DNA from: Candidatus Bathyarchaeota archaeon
Lineage (GTDB): Archaea; Thermoproteota; Bathyarchaeia; 40CM-2-53-6
Assembly (NCBI GenBank): GCA_005888755.1
Contig: VBBQ01000028.1
Span: 63,706-127,705, forward strand
Length of the DNA stretch: 64,000 nt
Direction: 5' to 3'
Position 1 is the stretch's first letter. Each line of letters begins with the position of its first letter. Below the pieces are notes generated by a model that searched no databases, was not told the DNA's origin, and saw only the letters and a program-made list of their open reading frames with translations. The position numbers were made by a program, and so were the translations under genes. Shown piece after piece: positions 1 to 9,181 of the stretch.

Positions 1-651
1 TCTATCGACGAATCCGAGACCACGTTTAGGATTCCGGCCCCCCAAAAGCTTGACCCTGCGTCTCATCAAGTTCCAGGAGACTTTTCGTCAGCGGCCTTCC
101 TCATTGCTGCGACCGGAGTTGCTGGAGCCGAGATTAGGATATCTGGCCTTGGCTCCTACGAGCTTGAGCCTGATTCTGCCATGATGAAAGTCGCTCCTGA
201 AATCGGGCTTGAAGTTCAGCAGGATGGGGATAGTCTGACGATCGGTAAGGGAGAGCTGAATGGGTTCGATTTTGACGCGAGTAATAACCCGGATCTCGTC
301 CCGCCCCTTGAGATCTTAGGATGTTTCGCGGACGGCTCAACGGAGATCCGAGGGGTGAAGAGGCTGGTTTACAAGGAGTCGAACCGGTTACAAACTCTCC
401 CAACGGAGCTGGGGAAGATGGGCGCCAAGATTCATGTCGGAAACGACATGATCAAGATTGAGGGAAACAGAGAATTGGTAGGGAGCACGTTCGATTCACA
501 CGGCGACCATCGTGTCGCAATGGCGTGCGCCGCCGCATCTCTTGGAGCCAAAGGAGAATCAGTGATACAAGATTCGAAAGCCGTTTCGAAATCCTACCCG
601 GAATTCTTCCAGGACCTCACAAAACTGGGGGCACAACTAATTGTGGAGTAA
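1..651 (+). CDS. aroA: 3-phosphoshikimate 1-carboxyvinyltransferase (EPSP synthase), 3' part only
   Basis: This is the C-terminal half of EPSP synthase, which joins shikimate-3-phosphate and phosphoenolpyruvate in the shikimate pathway. The frame is open from the first base of the window, so the start lies outside. Visible family motifs are PGDFSSAAFLIAA near residue 25, the RLVYKESNRL stretch (Lys-Glu-Ser-Asn-Arg of the substrate site) near residue 120, HGDHRVAMA near residue 165 and SKSYPEFF near the end. The gene overlaps the aroC start by 11 bp, so the two are probably cotranscribed and translationally coupled. The identification is firm; only the missing 5' part is unknown. Confidence 0.95.
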   Translation, partial: SIDESETTFRIPAPQKLDPASHQVPGDFSSAAFLIAATGVAGAEIRISGLGSYELEPDSAMMKVAPEIGLEVQQDGDSLTIGKGELNGFDFDASNNPDLVPPLEILGCFADGSTEIRGVKRLVYKESNRLQTLPTELGKMGAKIHVGNDMIKIEGNRELVGSTFDSHGDHRVAMACAAASLGAKGESVIQDSKAVSKSYPEFFQDLTKLGAQLIVE

Positions 652-1741
652 TTCGATCGGTAAAGCGTTCGTCGTCTCCTGTTTCGGAGAAAGCCACGGC
701 CCAGTAGTAGGTGTTACAGTGGATGGCTGCCCCGCTGGATTACCATTGAAAGTCGATGATATTCAACGGGCACTGGACCTGAGGATCCCGCAAGAAAAAG
801 AGGTCGTTTCTGCGCGACGAGAACCTGACGTTGTGGAATTATTGTCTGGAGTATTCCAGGACTATACAACAGGCGCTCCGGTGACTTTGCATATCAGAAA
901 CAAAGATGTGAAATCATCAGATTACGAGTCTCTCAAAGACCTTGTTCGGCCTGGACATGCGGATTATCCAGCGAAGGTGAAGTATGGTGGTTTCAGCGAC
1001 TACCGAGGGGGAGGAAGATTATCAGGAAGAATGACTGCAGCATTCGTAGCTGCAGGAGCGATCGCTCAGAAACTTCTCTCAACGTTTGGCGTCGAAGTCC
1101 TAGCCTATACATTCGCTATCGACGGAGCCCAATTGGAGAATCCTCCCAGTGTTGAAGCTGTGAAGAAAATCACATACGAGAACTCGATGAGATGCCCTGA
1201 TCCGGCAACGGCGGAGAAAATGCGCCAGCTCGTGTTTAGCGCAAAGGCTGATGGGGACAGCGTTGGAGGAGTCGTCGAGTGTACCGCGTTGAATCTTCCG
1301 GTGGGTGTTGGCGAACCGCTCTTTGATGCAATTGACTCTGAACTCGCCAAGATACTTTTCGGAATCCCTGCTGTCAAAGGGGTCGAATTTGGAGCCGGAT
1401 TCCAGGCAACCCGTCTCAAGGGGTCTGAAAACAATGATCAGTATGTGATCAAAGAAGGAAAAGTCGTCACATTGACCAATAACTCTGGAGGAGTCTTAGG
1501 GGGAATGTCGACCGGAATGCCGTTGCTACTTAGAGTAGCGTTCAAGCCGCCATCATCTATCGCGAAAGAGCAAAACACCGTGAACATGTCTCAGATGGAA
1601 GAGGCGAAGCTTGGGGTGAAAGGGCGACATGACCCGTGCGTAGTACCCAAAGCCGTCTCGGTAGTCCAAGGAATGGTCGCAATTGGATTGGTAGACTTGA
1701 TGACCCGCGGCGGAATGATTCCTCGAGTCCTGAAGAGTTAA
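641..1741 (+). CDS. aroC: Chorismate synthase
   Basis: Chorismate synthase converts EPSP to chorismate using reduced flavin, the last step of the shikimate pathway. The 366-residue product is the normal family length and carries the N-terminal signature SIGKAFVVSCFGESHGP, the Arg-rich motif around RPGHADYPAKVKYG and the conserved GGRLSGRMTA segment. The only start that keeps the N-terminal GNSFGK-like motif is TTG at 641, inside the last codons of aroA. It lies in the aromatic cluster and supplies chorismate to the TyrA fusion and TrpE downstream. No anomaly is seen. Confidence 0.97.
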   Translation: MWSNSIGKAFVVSCFGESHGPVVGVTVDGCPAGLPLKVDDIQRALDLRIPQEKEVVSARREPDVVELLSGVFQDYTTGAPVTLHIRNKDVKSSDYESLKDLVRPGHADYPAKVKYGGFSDYRGGGRLSGRMTAAFVAAGAIAQKLLSTFGVEVLAYTFAIDGAQLENPPSVEAVKKITYENSMRCPDPATAEKMRQLVFSAKADGDSVGGVVECTALNLPVGVGEPLFDAIDSELAKILFGIPAVKGVEFGAGFQATRLKGSENNDQYVIKEGKVVTLTNNSGGVLGGMSTGMPLLLRVAFKPPSSIAKEQNTVNMSQMEEAKLGVKGRHDPCVVPKAVSVVQGMVAIGLVDLMTRGGMIPRVLKS

Positions 1742-1747
1742 CCCCTC

Positions 1748-2833
1748 ATGGACGACGTCGATAGAATTCGTGATAGAATCGATGAGTTAGACCAAGAGAT
1801 TGTTCGGCTTCTCAAGAACAGATACGAGAACGCAAGGCTCCTAGGCAGAATCAAACAGAAGAGAGGCCTCGACTATCGCGATCCTGAGAGAGAGAAAATC
1901 ATCCTCAGAAAGATGGAACGCACCGCCACGTCACTCGACATTGACTCAAAATTCATCAGGCCAATATTCGAGCAGATTCTTGCCCTAAGCGTTGAGGCGC
2001 AGCAAGACCACCTTGGAAAATCAGGCAAGAAACTTGACCAGACAAGAATCCTGATCGTGGGCGGGACCGGAGGAATGGGACGGTTCTTCGCAAAATTCGC
2101 CAGCCTCCAAGGAGCAAAGGTCAGGCTAGCGGGCAGAGAGATCAACAAAACGCGGACAGCGGCCAAAGAAATAGAGGTCGAACCGGGAACAATCCTGGAC
2201 GCAGCCTCCTCGGACACTGTGATCCTGGCCGTTCCGACGGAGGAAACTGTCAGAGTTGCCACAGAAACCGCGTCCCTGATGACAAACGGCAGCCTTCTAA
2301 CCGATCTATCCTCGGTCAAGACAGGAATATCGGACAGGATCGCCGAAAAAATCCCGAAAGGACTGGAGTACGTGAGTTTGCACCCTCTCTTCGGACCCAA
2401 CATAGACCATCTTCACGATCAAACCATCATCGCCGTGTCTTACAATGCTGGCCAGAAATGGTCGAAGCTAGCCCGTGCATTGCAGAGTGCCGGAGCGAAG
2501 GTCCAAACAATGTCGGCGGCCCAGCACGACCGGACCATGGCCTACGTACAAGGACTCCATCATTTTGCCCTGATTTCTCTCGGAATAGGCCTCGACGGGA
2601 TGGGAGGAGAGCCTAAAACTCAGTCCCTTAGAGAGACTGAAGGCAAGATTGCCAACATGCTGGACAATTGGGACACAATTGTTGGAATCCAACAGTTGAA
2701 CCCGTTCCTCCCGGCTATCAGACAGAAATTCCTCGAAGTTGCAACCACCCTTGCCCAGACTCGACCGAAGCCGGCAAGCGGGGTGAAAAAGCGACTCGCG
2801 TCTAATGTACAGAAGTGGACACACAAGCTATAA
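1748..2833 (+). CDS. tyrA: Chorismate mutase-prephenate dehydrogenase fusion (TyrA)
   Basis: This is a two-domain enzyme for tyrosine synthesis. Residues 1-90 are an AroQ-type chorismate mutase, with the helix pattern IRDRIDELDQEIVRLLKNR and a conserved Arg/Lys-rich start of helix 2. Residues from about 95 form the prephenate dehydrogenase NAD-binding domain with ILIVGGTGGMGRFF (GxGxxG) and a later LHPLFGP motif containing the catalytic-type His. The arrangement resembles the enterobacterial T-protein, but here it sits in an archaeal aro-trp cluster. The ATG at 1748 follows aroC by 6 bp. No separate prephenate dehydratase gene is present in this window. Confidence 0.93.
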   Translation: MDDVDRIRDRIDELDQEIVRLLKNRYENARLLGRIKQKRGLDYRDPEREKIILRKMERTATSLDIDSKFIRPIFEQILALSVEAQQDHLGKSGKKLDQTRILIVGGTGGMGRFFAKFASLQGAKVRLAGREINKTRTAAKEIEVEPGTILDAASSDTVILAVPTEETVRVATETASLMTNGSLLTDLSSVKTGISDRIAEKIPKGLEYVSLHPLFGPNIDHLHDQTIIAVSYNAGQKWSKLARALQSAGAKVQTMSAAQHDRTMAYVQGLHHFALISLGIGLDGMGGEPKTQSLRETEGKIANMLDNWDTIVGIQQLNPFLPAIRQKFLEVATTLAQTRPKPASGVKKRLASNVQKWTHKL

Positions 2834-2876
2834 AAGCGACATGAGAGAAAGAGACTGACGGCGACATCCATGGGGT

Positions 2877-4277
2877 ATAGTCTTTGGACAGCAGCTGACA
2901 ACGCGCCCCACAAGGCTCAGCTATCTTCCGCTAGGAACTAGAAAACAACCAATCGACGTTTTCGCAACCATCGTAAACAATTACGACACATGCTTCATTC
3001 TAGAGTCAGTGGAAGGACCCCGACGCCTAACCAGGTACACATTCCTAGGGTTCGACCCGCAAAAGACGATTCGGACTTCAAGAAAACAGGCTGAGATCTT
3101 AGATCGGCAGAGATCGGAAAGACGGATCGAAAAGTGCCGGGACCCGCTAACTCTCCTAGCCGATCTCAATAACCCAGTCAAGGAACGAAACCCTGGAGAA
3201 AGATACGCCGGTGGTCTGGTCGGATACGCGTCCTACGACCTAGTACGATCCTTTGAAAGAATCCCAAGACTAGGAAACAAAAGCAAGGGATTCCCCGATG
3301 TAGAATTCGGACTCTTTGAAGATGGAATCGTCTTCGACCACCTCAGCGGCAAAACACACTACTTCTACCGAGAAGAAAACAGAATAGACAAAGCGAAAGA
3401 ACTACTGCAAGATTCTGTCGATATAGATCAGGTTAGTTTTGGGAGACCAAAGTCGAACGTTAGCCAGGCAGATTTCTGCGAACGAGTCGATCGTGCCAAG
3501 GACTACATTGAATCAGGAGACGTTTTCCAGGTAGTTCTGTCGAAGAGGTACAGGATTCCGTTCAAGGGCTCGCTCCTCCGGTTCTACCGGGCGCTGAGGA
3601 GGATCAATCCGTCTCCATACATGTACTACCTCAAGTTTGGCGACAGGGAAATAGTCGGGTCCAGCCCAGAGATGCTGGCCCGGAAGATCGGTCGCAACGC
3701 GGAGAGCTTTCCCATCGCGGGAACGCGACCCTTCACTGGCGACCCGGCGCGAAACAAAGCACTTGCAGCCGAATTGCTTCAGGATGAAAAGGAACGAGCC
3801 GAACACGTGATGCTCGTGGACTTGGCGCGGAACGACCTTGGTAGAGTCTGCGAATATGGGACTGTCAAGGTTCCCGAGTTTATGCGAGTTCAGGGGTACA
3901 GCCATGTCCAACACATCGTTTCGAGGGTCACTGGACAGCTGAGAAAGAACGCAACCAGCTTCGATTTGCTAAGAGCTGTCTTCCCTGCCGGCACAGTTTC
4001 GGGAGCCCCCAAGGTTCGTGCGATGGAGATTATCGAGGAGCTGGAAACCACTGCGAGGGGTCCTTACGCGGGAGCGGTCGGTTACTTCTCTGCAAACGGA
4101 AGCATTGATTTCGCGATAACAATCAGGACTCTTTGCGCCCAAAACGGGTACTGCTATCTCCAGGCCGGAGCAGGGATAGTTGCTGATTCGGTCCCTGACC
4201 GGGAATGGATTGAGTCCGAGAGGAAGACGGCCGCTTTGTTCACTGCGATGGATCAATCCCAGGAGGAAGACCCGTGA
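2877..4277 (+). CDS. trpE: Anthranilate synthase component I, start codon non-canonical or disrupted
   Basis: TrpE makes anthranilate from chorismate with ammonia supplied by TrpG. The C-terminal chorismate-binding domain is clear (IAGTRPFTGDP, DEKERAEHVMLVDLARND, FPAGTVSGAPKVRAMEII). The first ATG/GTG/TTG in frame is GTG at 3009, but homologous sequence continues upstream: PIDVFATIVNNYD followed by FILESVEG, the LLES-type motif of the tryptophan site. Between the in-frame TGA at 2856 and 3009 there is no canonical start. ATA at 2877 is one near-cognate choice and gives a family-typical 466 residues; CTG at 2895 or ACG at 2901 are others. An ATG at 2841, 8 bp after tyrA, is in frame but separated by the TGA at 2856. 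The product is certain and the start is not. Confidence 0.9.
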   Translation: MVFGQQLTTRPTRLSYLPLGTRKQPIDVFATIVNNYDTCFILESVEGPRRLTRYTFLGFDPQKTIRTSRKQAEILDRQRSERRIEKCRDPLTLLADLNNPVKERNPGERYAGGLVGYASYDLVRSFERIPRLGNKSKGFPDVEFGLFEDGIVFDHLSGKTHYFYREENRIDKAKELLQDSVDIDQVSFGRPKSNVSQADFCERVDRAKDYIESGDVFQVVLSKRYRIPFKGSLLRFYRALRRINPSPYMYYLKFGDREIVGSSPEMLARKIGRNAESFPIAGTRPFTGDPARNKALAAELLQDEKERAEHVMLVDLARNDLGRVCEYGTVKVPEFMRVQGYSHVQHIVSRVTGQLRKNATSFDLLRAVFPAGTVSGAPKVRAMEIIEELETTARGPYAGAVGYFSANGSIDFAITIRTLCAQNGYCYLQAGAGIVADSVPDREWIESERKTAALFTAMDQSQEEDP

Positions 4278-4852
4278 AGGTTCTGATTCTCGACAACTAC
4301 GACAGCTTCGTCTACAACCTAGCCCAGTACGTAGGTGATATCGCCGACAATGTTGTCGTGAAACGGAATGATGAGATAGATGTCGCAGGAGTGAAGGGAC
4401 TCTCACCCGACAGGATCATAATCTCCCCGGGCCCGGGCACCCCCAGCAATACCCGGTATTTCGGAACATGCACAGCAATTCTTCGCGAGATCAGCAGGAA
4501 AACCCCAACCCTAGGTGTTTGTTTGGGACACCAGGGCATTGTTCACGCCTTCGGCGGCAAAGTAGTTCGAGCTAGCAGACTCCGCCACGGCAAGACCAGC
4601 CCGATCGGACACGATGGAAAGGGAGTCCTTCGTGGTATCAAGAGCCCGTTCGAGGCTACTAGATATCATTCGCTTGTCGCCGACAGGAAGAGTCTTCCGA
4701 AAAGCCTCGAGGTGACCGCCCAGTCTATCGATGACAATGAGATAATGGGCGTTCGACATAGAGAGTTTCCGATTGAAGGCGTCCAGTTCCATCCAGAGTC
4801 TATCCTTACGATTCCAGGGCATCGGATCATCGCGAACTTCACGGAGGGCTAA
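4274..4852 (+). CDS. trpG: Anthranilate synthase glutamine amidotransferase component
   Basis: TrpG hydrolyses glutamine and channels ammonia to TrpE. The 192-residue class I amidotransferase begins VKVLILDNYDSFVYNL, has the oxyanion motif SPGPGTPSN, the nucleophile elbow GVCLGHQ (Cys near residue 80) and the His-Glu pair in VQFHPESI near the end. GTG at 4274 overlaps the trpE stop by 4 bp, which suggests coupled translation of the two subunits. The short length shows it is not fused to TrpD, unlike in some bacteria. Confidence 0.96.
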   Translation: MKVLILDNYDSFVYNLAQYVGDIADNVVVKRNDEIDVAGVKGLSPDRIIISPGPGTPSNTRYFGTCTAILREISRKTPTLGVCLGHQGIVHAFGGKVVRASRLRHGKTSPIGHDGKGVLRGIKSPFEATRYHSLVADRKSLPKSLEVTAQSIDDNEIMGVRHREFPIEGVQFHPESILTIPGHRIIANFTEG

Positions 4853-4857
4853 CTCGG

Positions 4858-5907
4858 ATGATCAAAGAATGCATCCCGCTACTCCTTGAGAATCACGAGT
4901 TGACGCCTGACCAGGCGAAAACTACGATGACGGAGATAATGTCCGGAGAAGCGACATCATCGCAGGTCGCAGCGTTTCTGATAGGACTGAAGAAGAAGCG
5001 GGAAACAGCTGACGAAGTCACCGCCCTAGCGCAAGTAATGCGGGAGTTCAGCCGGAGAATCCACCCGAAAATAAACGGTTACCTGTTGGATACTTGCGGG
5101 ACAGGCGGAGATAGAACGAAGACGTTCAATGTCAGCACCACCGCTGCTTTCGTAATCGCGGCCGCTGGCGTTCCGGTGGCAAAACATGGCAATCGATCGT
5201 TCACAAGCAAATGCGGAAGCGCAGACGTTCTCGAGCAATTGGGTCTGAATCTGAACATGGAAGCAGGGTTGGTTGAGAGGGCGATCGAAGAGATTGGAAT
5301 CGGGTTCATGTTCGCACCCAACTTCCACCCGGCCATGAAAAATGTGGCCTCGGTGAGACGCGAGATAGGCGTGCGGACCGTATTCAACATCCTCGGTCCC
5401 CTAACGAACCCTGCGGGAGCAAATGCCCAACTCATCGGAGTCTACGATAGTGAGCTCCTAGAACCGATGTGCCTCGCAGCGCACAACCTGGGAGCCAAAT
5501 CTGTGATGACCGTCTATGGGCTAGATGGAGTCGATGAGATTTCCATGACCGGCAAAACAATCATTGTAAGACGTCAAGATGGAAGAGTGTTTCGAGACGA
5601 GGTCGAGCCGGAGGATCTGGGCTTCAAGAGAAGTACAGCTGAGGAAGTTGCTGGCTCTAACCCAGAGGAGAACGCGCGCATCACGGCCAAGATCCTATCA
5701 GGACACCTAGGACATGATGATCCCCGTGTCCAAATGGTGTTGGCGAACGCGGCAGCTGGACTCGTCCTGTGCGAAAAAGCTGAAAATTTCAGAGACGGAG
5801 CAGAGATAGCTTCCAATGCTGTGAGCGATGAAAAGCCGTTCAGAATTCTTCATCAGCTCGTAGAGTTCTCCGGCGGAGACACTCAACGACTGAAGAGAAT
5901 GGCCTGA
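4858..5907 (+). CDS. trpD: Anthranilate phosphoribosyltransferase
   Basis: TrpD transfers the phosphoribosyl group from PRPP to anthranilate. The 349-residue protein has the PRPP-binding DTCGTGGDRTKTFNVST motif near residue 80, the KHGNRSFTSKCGSADVLE segment and RTVFNILGPLTNPA. ATG at 4858 lies 5 bp after trpG, with a GGAGG in the trpG tail as a possible ribosome site. Length and motifs are those of a complete enzyme. Confidence 0.96.
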   Translation: MIKECIPLLLENHELTPDQAKTTMTEIMSGEATSSQVAAFLIGLKKKRETADEVTALAQVMREFSRRIHPKINGYLLDTCGTGGDRTKTFNVSTTAAFVIAAAGVPVAKHGNRSFTSKCGSADVLEQLGLNLNMEAGLVERAIEEIGIGFMFAPNFHPAMKNVASVRREIGVRTVFNILGPLTNPAGANAQLIGVYDSELLEPMCLAAHNLGAKSVMTVYGLDGVDEISMTGKTIIVRRQDGRVFRDEVEPEDLGFKRSTAEEVAGSNPEENARITAKILSGHLGHDDPRVQMVLANAAAGLVLCEKAENFRDGAEIASNAVSDEKPFRILHQLVEFSGGDTQRLKRMA

Positions 5908-5912
5908 GATTC

Positions 5913-6689
5913 TTGATTGATCACTTGCCTGAGTTAGCTGCAAAAGCAACGGCTAGAGTCAAACGAGGCTACTACGACAACGGTAGACCGGCCGACACTT
6001 CTCCGAGAAGCTTGGTCAAAACGATTCAAAAAAGCAGAAGGATACCGGTCATCACAGAGATAAAATACGCTTCTCCATCCGTTGGAAAGATCAGAGAATC
6101 TGGCAATCCTCTTCAGATTGCGAAGGCAATGCTGAGCGGCGGAGCATGTGCGATCTCGGTTCTCACAGACCCCCAGAACTTTGACGGCAATTTGGAAACA
6201 CTGGTTACTATCAGTCAGGATACTGAGGCGCCGACGATAATGAAGGACATCGTTGTGTCACCGAAGCAACTCCAAGCCGGAAAGAGAGCTGGAGCAAGTG
6301 CGGTGGTATTGATTTCTGAAATCTTCAGCAGGAAACTGTCCAATGTTGGGCTCGATAGTATGATTCTCGAAGCTAATCGGCTTCGACTGGAGGTCTTAGT
6401 GGAGGCGAACAGTGCCGGCGAGTTTGAGAACCTGCGGAAGTTCACGCCAGACCTCTATGGTATCAACAACCGAGATCTATCAACATTCCAATTGGACCTC
6501 TCCACCACGGAAAGAATCCTCGCAGAGAACTCTGACCTCGATAGACCGATCGTATCGGAAAGTGGGATAGAGTCTCCCGATGATATCCGACGACTGAAAG
6601 CTGCGGGCGCCGGAGCGTTTCTTGTGGGTACTTCGATAATGAAATCGTCGGACATCGAACGGAAGGTCAGGGAGTTGGTCAACGCTTGA
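5913..6689 (+). CDS. trpC: Indole-3-glycerol phosphate synthase
   Basis: TrpC closes the indole ring from carboxyphenylamino-deoxyribulose phosphate. The 258-residue TIM-barrel protein shows [12 protein letters not shown] (catalytic Lys of strand 1), [21 protein letters not shown] (second catalytic Lys), [10 protein letters not shown] and [19 protein letters not shown], then the phosphate-binding [11 protein letters not shown] at 5913 is the only suitable start, 5 bp after trpD. It is not fused to TrpF, and no trpF gene is visible in the window. Confidence 0.95.
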   Translation: MIDHLPELAAKATARVKRGYYDNGRPADTSPRSLVKTIQKSRRIPVITEIKYASPSVGKIRESGNPLQIAKAMLSGGACAISVLTDPQNFDGNLETLVTISQDTEAPTIMKDIVVSPKQLQAGKRAGASAVVLISEIFSRKLSNVGLDSMILEANRLRLEVLVEANSAGEFENLRKFTPDLYGINNRDLSTFQLDLSTTERILAENSDLDRPIVSESGIESPDDIRRLKAAGAGAFLVGTSIMKSSDIERKVRELVNA

Positions 6690-7888
6690 AGAAACACGCC
6701 GAACCAAGGACATATTCCAAGCCGGGAAAGTTCGGAAAATACGGAGGACAGTATGTCCCTGAGACCCTGATGGAGCCGCTGAGAGCGCTTGAGGAGGCAT
6801 ACAATAGGTTCTCGCGTGACCCCTCATTCAAGAAGGAGTTGGCGGGCTGGCTGGACGATTTCGCCGGCAGACCTACGCCGCTATACCTTGCTAGTAATCT
6901 GACTCGCCATGTTGGAGGAGCTAGAATCTACTTGAAGAGAGAGGACCTATTGCATAGCGGCGCGCACAAGATCAACAATACTCTCGGCCAAGCTCTCCTA
7001 GCCAAAAAAATGGGCAAGCGGAGGATCATTGCTGAAACCGGGGCAGGGCAACATGGAGTTGCCACCGCTATGGCCTGCGCGGCTCTAGGACTGCACGCGG
7101 AGGTCTACATGGGAAGCGAGGACATGGACCGACAGAAATTGAACGTGTACAGGATGAAGATGCTCGGTGCCAAAGTGCACCCAGTTGAGTCCGGGTCCAA
7201 GACCTTGAAGGACGCGATCAGTGAAGCGTTGAGAGACTGGGTTACGAATGTTCAGGATACGTACTATCTTCTAGGGTCAGTTGTGGGTCCGCATCCTTAC
7301 CCAACGATGGTCCGAGACTATCAGAGTGTGATAGGGAAAGAGGCGCGTAAGCAGATTCTACGACAAGAGGGAAAGCTTCCGAAAGCTATTGTCGCATGTG
7401 TGGGTGGGGGGAGCAACTCGATCGGAATCTTCCATTCGTTCCTGCACGAGGTCGATGTTGACCTGTACGGAGTCGAAGCGGGGGGAGAAAGCTTGTCGCC
7501 GGGACAAAACGCGGCGCCGTTAGTTGCTGGACGTGAAGGGGTCCTACACGGAATGATGACTTATGTTCTGCAGGACGAAGTGGGACAAGTGCAGACTACC
7601 CGGAGTATTTCCGCCGGGCTTGACTATCCCGGGGTAGGGCCGGAACACGCTTTCCTGATGACTGCGGGGCGAGCCAAATATGTCACAGTGTCCAATGAGG
7701 AGGCTCTGGAGGCGTTCGAGAGCCTCTCACAACTGGAGGGGATCATGCCTGCTTTGGAATCGGCTCACGCTATTAGTTACGCGATGAAGCTGGCGAAGAG
7801 TCTTGGGACAAAGGACTCGATCATCGTCAACCTTTCAGGCAGGGGCGACAAGGATTTGGAGATAATTGCCAAACACCTCCCACGATGA
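6686..7888 (+). CDS. trpB: Tryptophan synthase beta subunit (TrpB1 type)
   Basis: TrpB condenses indole with serine using pyridoxal phosphate. The 400-residue sequence begins with the TrpB1 signature [16 protein letters not shown] and carries the PLP lysine in [12 protein letters not shown] near residue 95, the [13 protein letters not shown] loop and the phosphate-binding glycine run [10 protein letters not shown]. These features place it with the subunit that pairs with TrpA rather than TrpB2. TTG at 6686 overlaps the trpC stop by 4 bp. Confidence 0.96.
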   Translation: MKKHAEPRTYSKPGKFGKYGGQYVPETLMEPLRALEEAYNRFSRDPSFKKELAGWLDDFAGRPTPLYLASNLTRHVGGARIYLKREDLLHSGAHKINNTLGQALLAKKMGKRRIIAETGAGQHGVATAMACAALGLHAEVYMGSEDMDRQKLNVYRMKMLGAKVHPVESGSKTLKDAISEALRDWVTNVQDTYYLLGSVVGPHPYPTMVRDYQSVIGKEARKQILRQEGKLPKAIVACVGGGSNSIGIFHSFLHEVDVDLYGVEAGGESLSPGQNAAPLVAGREGVLHGMMTYVLQDEVGQVQTTRSISAGLDYPGVGPEHAFLMTAGRAKYVTVSNEEALEAFESLSQLEGIMPALESAHAISYAMKLAKSLGTKDSIIVNLSGRGDKDLEIIAKHLPR

Positions 7889-8705
7889 TGATAGAATAGA
7901 AGCGAAGTTTGGAGAACTCCGCGGCCTCAGAGAGGGAGCATTGATTGCTTACTTAACAGGGGGCGACCCGGACCCGAAAACATTCTTGGCCAATTCTACT
8001 GCGTTGATAGAGGGCGGAGCGGACATAGTAGAGATCGGGATTCCGTTCTCGGATCCAATCGCTGACGGACCAGTGATCCAGGCGTCTAGCATGCGGGCCT
8101 TGTCCAACGGAACCACCCCCCTAAGAATCCTAGATATGATTAGAGAACTCTCAACCGAATTTCCGGTCCCTTTTGTCGTTCTGAGTTACTACAACCCTAT
8201 TCTTGCGATGGGCCTGGGTCGTTTCCTGCAAAAAGCTCGTGAGAGTGGTGTTGACGGGATCGTCGTTCCGGATTTGCCCGTCGAAGAGAGCGAGGAGTTC
8301 AGGAACCTATCTCTGAAACACAATGTCGATACCATCTACTTGGCGGCGCCAAACACTTCCCGGACTAGACTGCGAACCGTTCTCGACAAGTCGAAGGGTT
8401 TCCTCTATCTCGTCTCACTCTACGGTGTTACGGGTCCTCGGGACTCGCTCAGCCCACAAGCGCTTGAGGCTGTCAGGGCGGTCAAGTCCTTGGCGAGGGG
8501 AAAGATTCCGGTTTCCGTTGGATTTGGGATCTCGCAACCTGAACACGTCTCCGCCGTCATACAATCTGGGGCTGACGGGGCAATCGTTGGAAGCGCTTTG
8601 GTCAGAATCGTCGGAAACCACCTCGATGATCCGAGTGATGCTGAGACTCAACTGAAAAAAACCGTTCAATCTTTGAAGGAAGCCACGCGTCTAAGCTCCA
8701 ACTAG
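7866..8705 (+). CDS. trpA: Tryptophan synthase alpha subunit
   Basis: TrpA cleaves indole glycerol phosphate and passes indole to TrpB. The 279-residue TIM barrel has [13 protein letters not shown], the catalytic Glu in [20 protein letters not shown], the catalytic Asp in [14 protein letters not shown], the flexible [12 protein letters not shown] loop and the phosphate-binding [10 protein letters not shown] and [12 protein letters not shown] at 7866 overlaps trpB by 23 bp and no other start fits. The stop overlaps by three bases the stop of the convergent Lrp-type gene, so no terminator separates them. Confidence 0.95.
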   Translation: MPNTSHDDDRIEAKFGELRGLREGALIAYLTGGDPDPKTFLANSTALIEGGADIVEIGIPFSDPIADGPVIQASSMRALSNGTTPLRILDMIRELSTEFPVPFVVLSYYNPILAMGLGRFLQKARESGVDGIVVPDLPVEESEEFRNLSLKHNVDTIYLAAPNTSRTRLRTVLDKSKGFLYLVSLYGVTGPRDSLSPQALEAVRAVKSLARGKIPVSVGFGISQPEHVSAVIQSGADGAIVGSALVRIVGNHLDDPSDAETQLKKTVQSLKEATRLSSN

Positions 8706-9181
8706 AGTAGACGAAAATCTTCCTTTACTGTCGTTAAGACAATGTGAGTGTTAGTCCGTTCAACGAATGGCATCGCTAATAGTGCCTTGGTGAACTTGCT
8801 TAGATCGTCTCGGCTCCTGAACTTCGCAATGACCATCGCATCCGTGAGTCCTGTGACATCATAGACTGCGAGGACTTGCGGCATCTTGGCGACCTCCTTT
8901 TCCAGTTCGAGGAGCTTGCCTTTGGCGACGCTGACCTCTGTGATCGCGGTGAGCTGGAATCCTATCTTGTCATGATCGAACAGTGCCGAGTAGCCTCGAA
9001 TGATTCCCGCTTTTTCCAATTTCGCGGTTCTCGACTGGACAGTGGTTGTGGAGACGCCTAGCTTGTGTGCTAACTCCCTGTAGGAGAGACGAGCGTCGAT
9101 GAGGTACCAGTGCAGTATCTTCCTGTCGAGATCGTCGAGGGCGACCTCGTCGAGCTTCGGCTCGTCCTTGGTACTTGTCAT
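8702..9181 (-). CDS. Lrp/AsnC family transcriptional regulator
   Basis: This 159-residue protein has an N-terminal winged helix-turn-helix (DDLDRKILHWYLIDARLSYRELA, then LGVSTTTVQSRTAKLEKAGII, residues 15-65) and a C-terminal RAM/AsnC effector-binding domain (residues 75-155). Such regulators bind amino acids and control amino acid metabolism. It follows gatE with a 4-bp ATGA overlap, so it belongs to the gatD-gatE operon, and it ends tail to tail with trpA. Control of the adjacent trp or gat genes is possible by position only. Confidence 0.88.
   Translation of the reverse strand: MTSTKDEPKLDEVALDDLDRKILHWYLIDARLSYRELAHKLGVSTTTVQSRTAKLEKAGIIRGYSALFDHDKIGFQLTAITEVSVAKGKLLELEKEVAKMPQVLAVYDVTGLTDAMVIAKFRSRDDLSKFTKALLAMPFVERTNTHIVLTTVKEDFRLL

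Noticed and set aside
2870-2941. A 23-codon ATG frame upstream of trpE as a tryptophan leader peptide for attenuation
   Set aside because: It contains a single Trp codon, there is no terminator/antiterminator pair, and the region overlaps the conserved TrpE N-terminal coding sequence in another frame.
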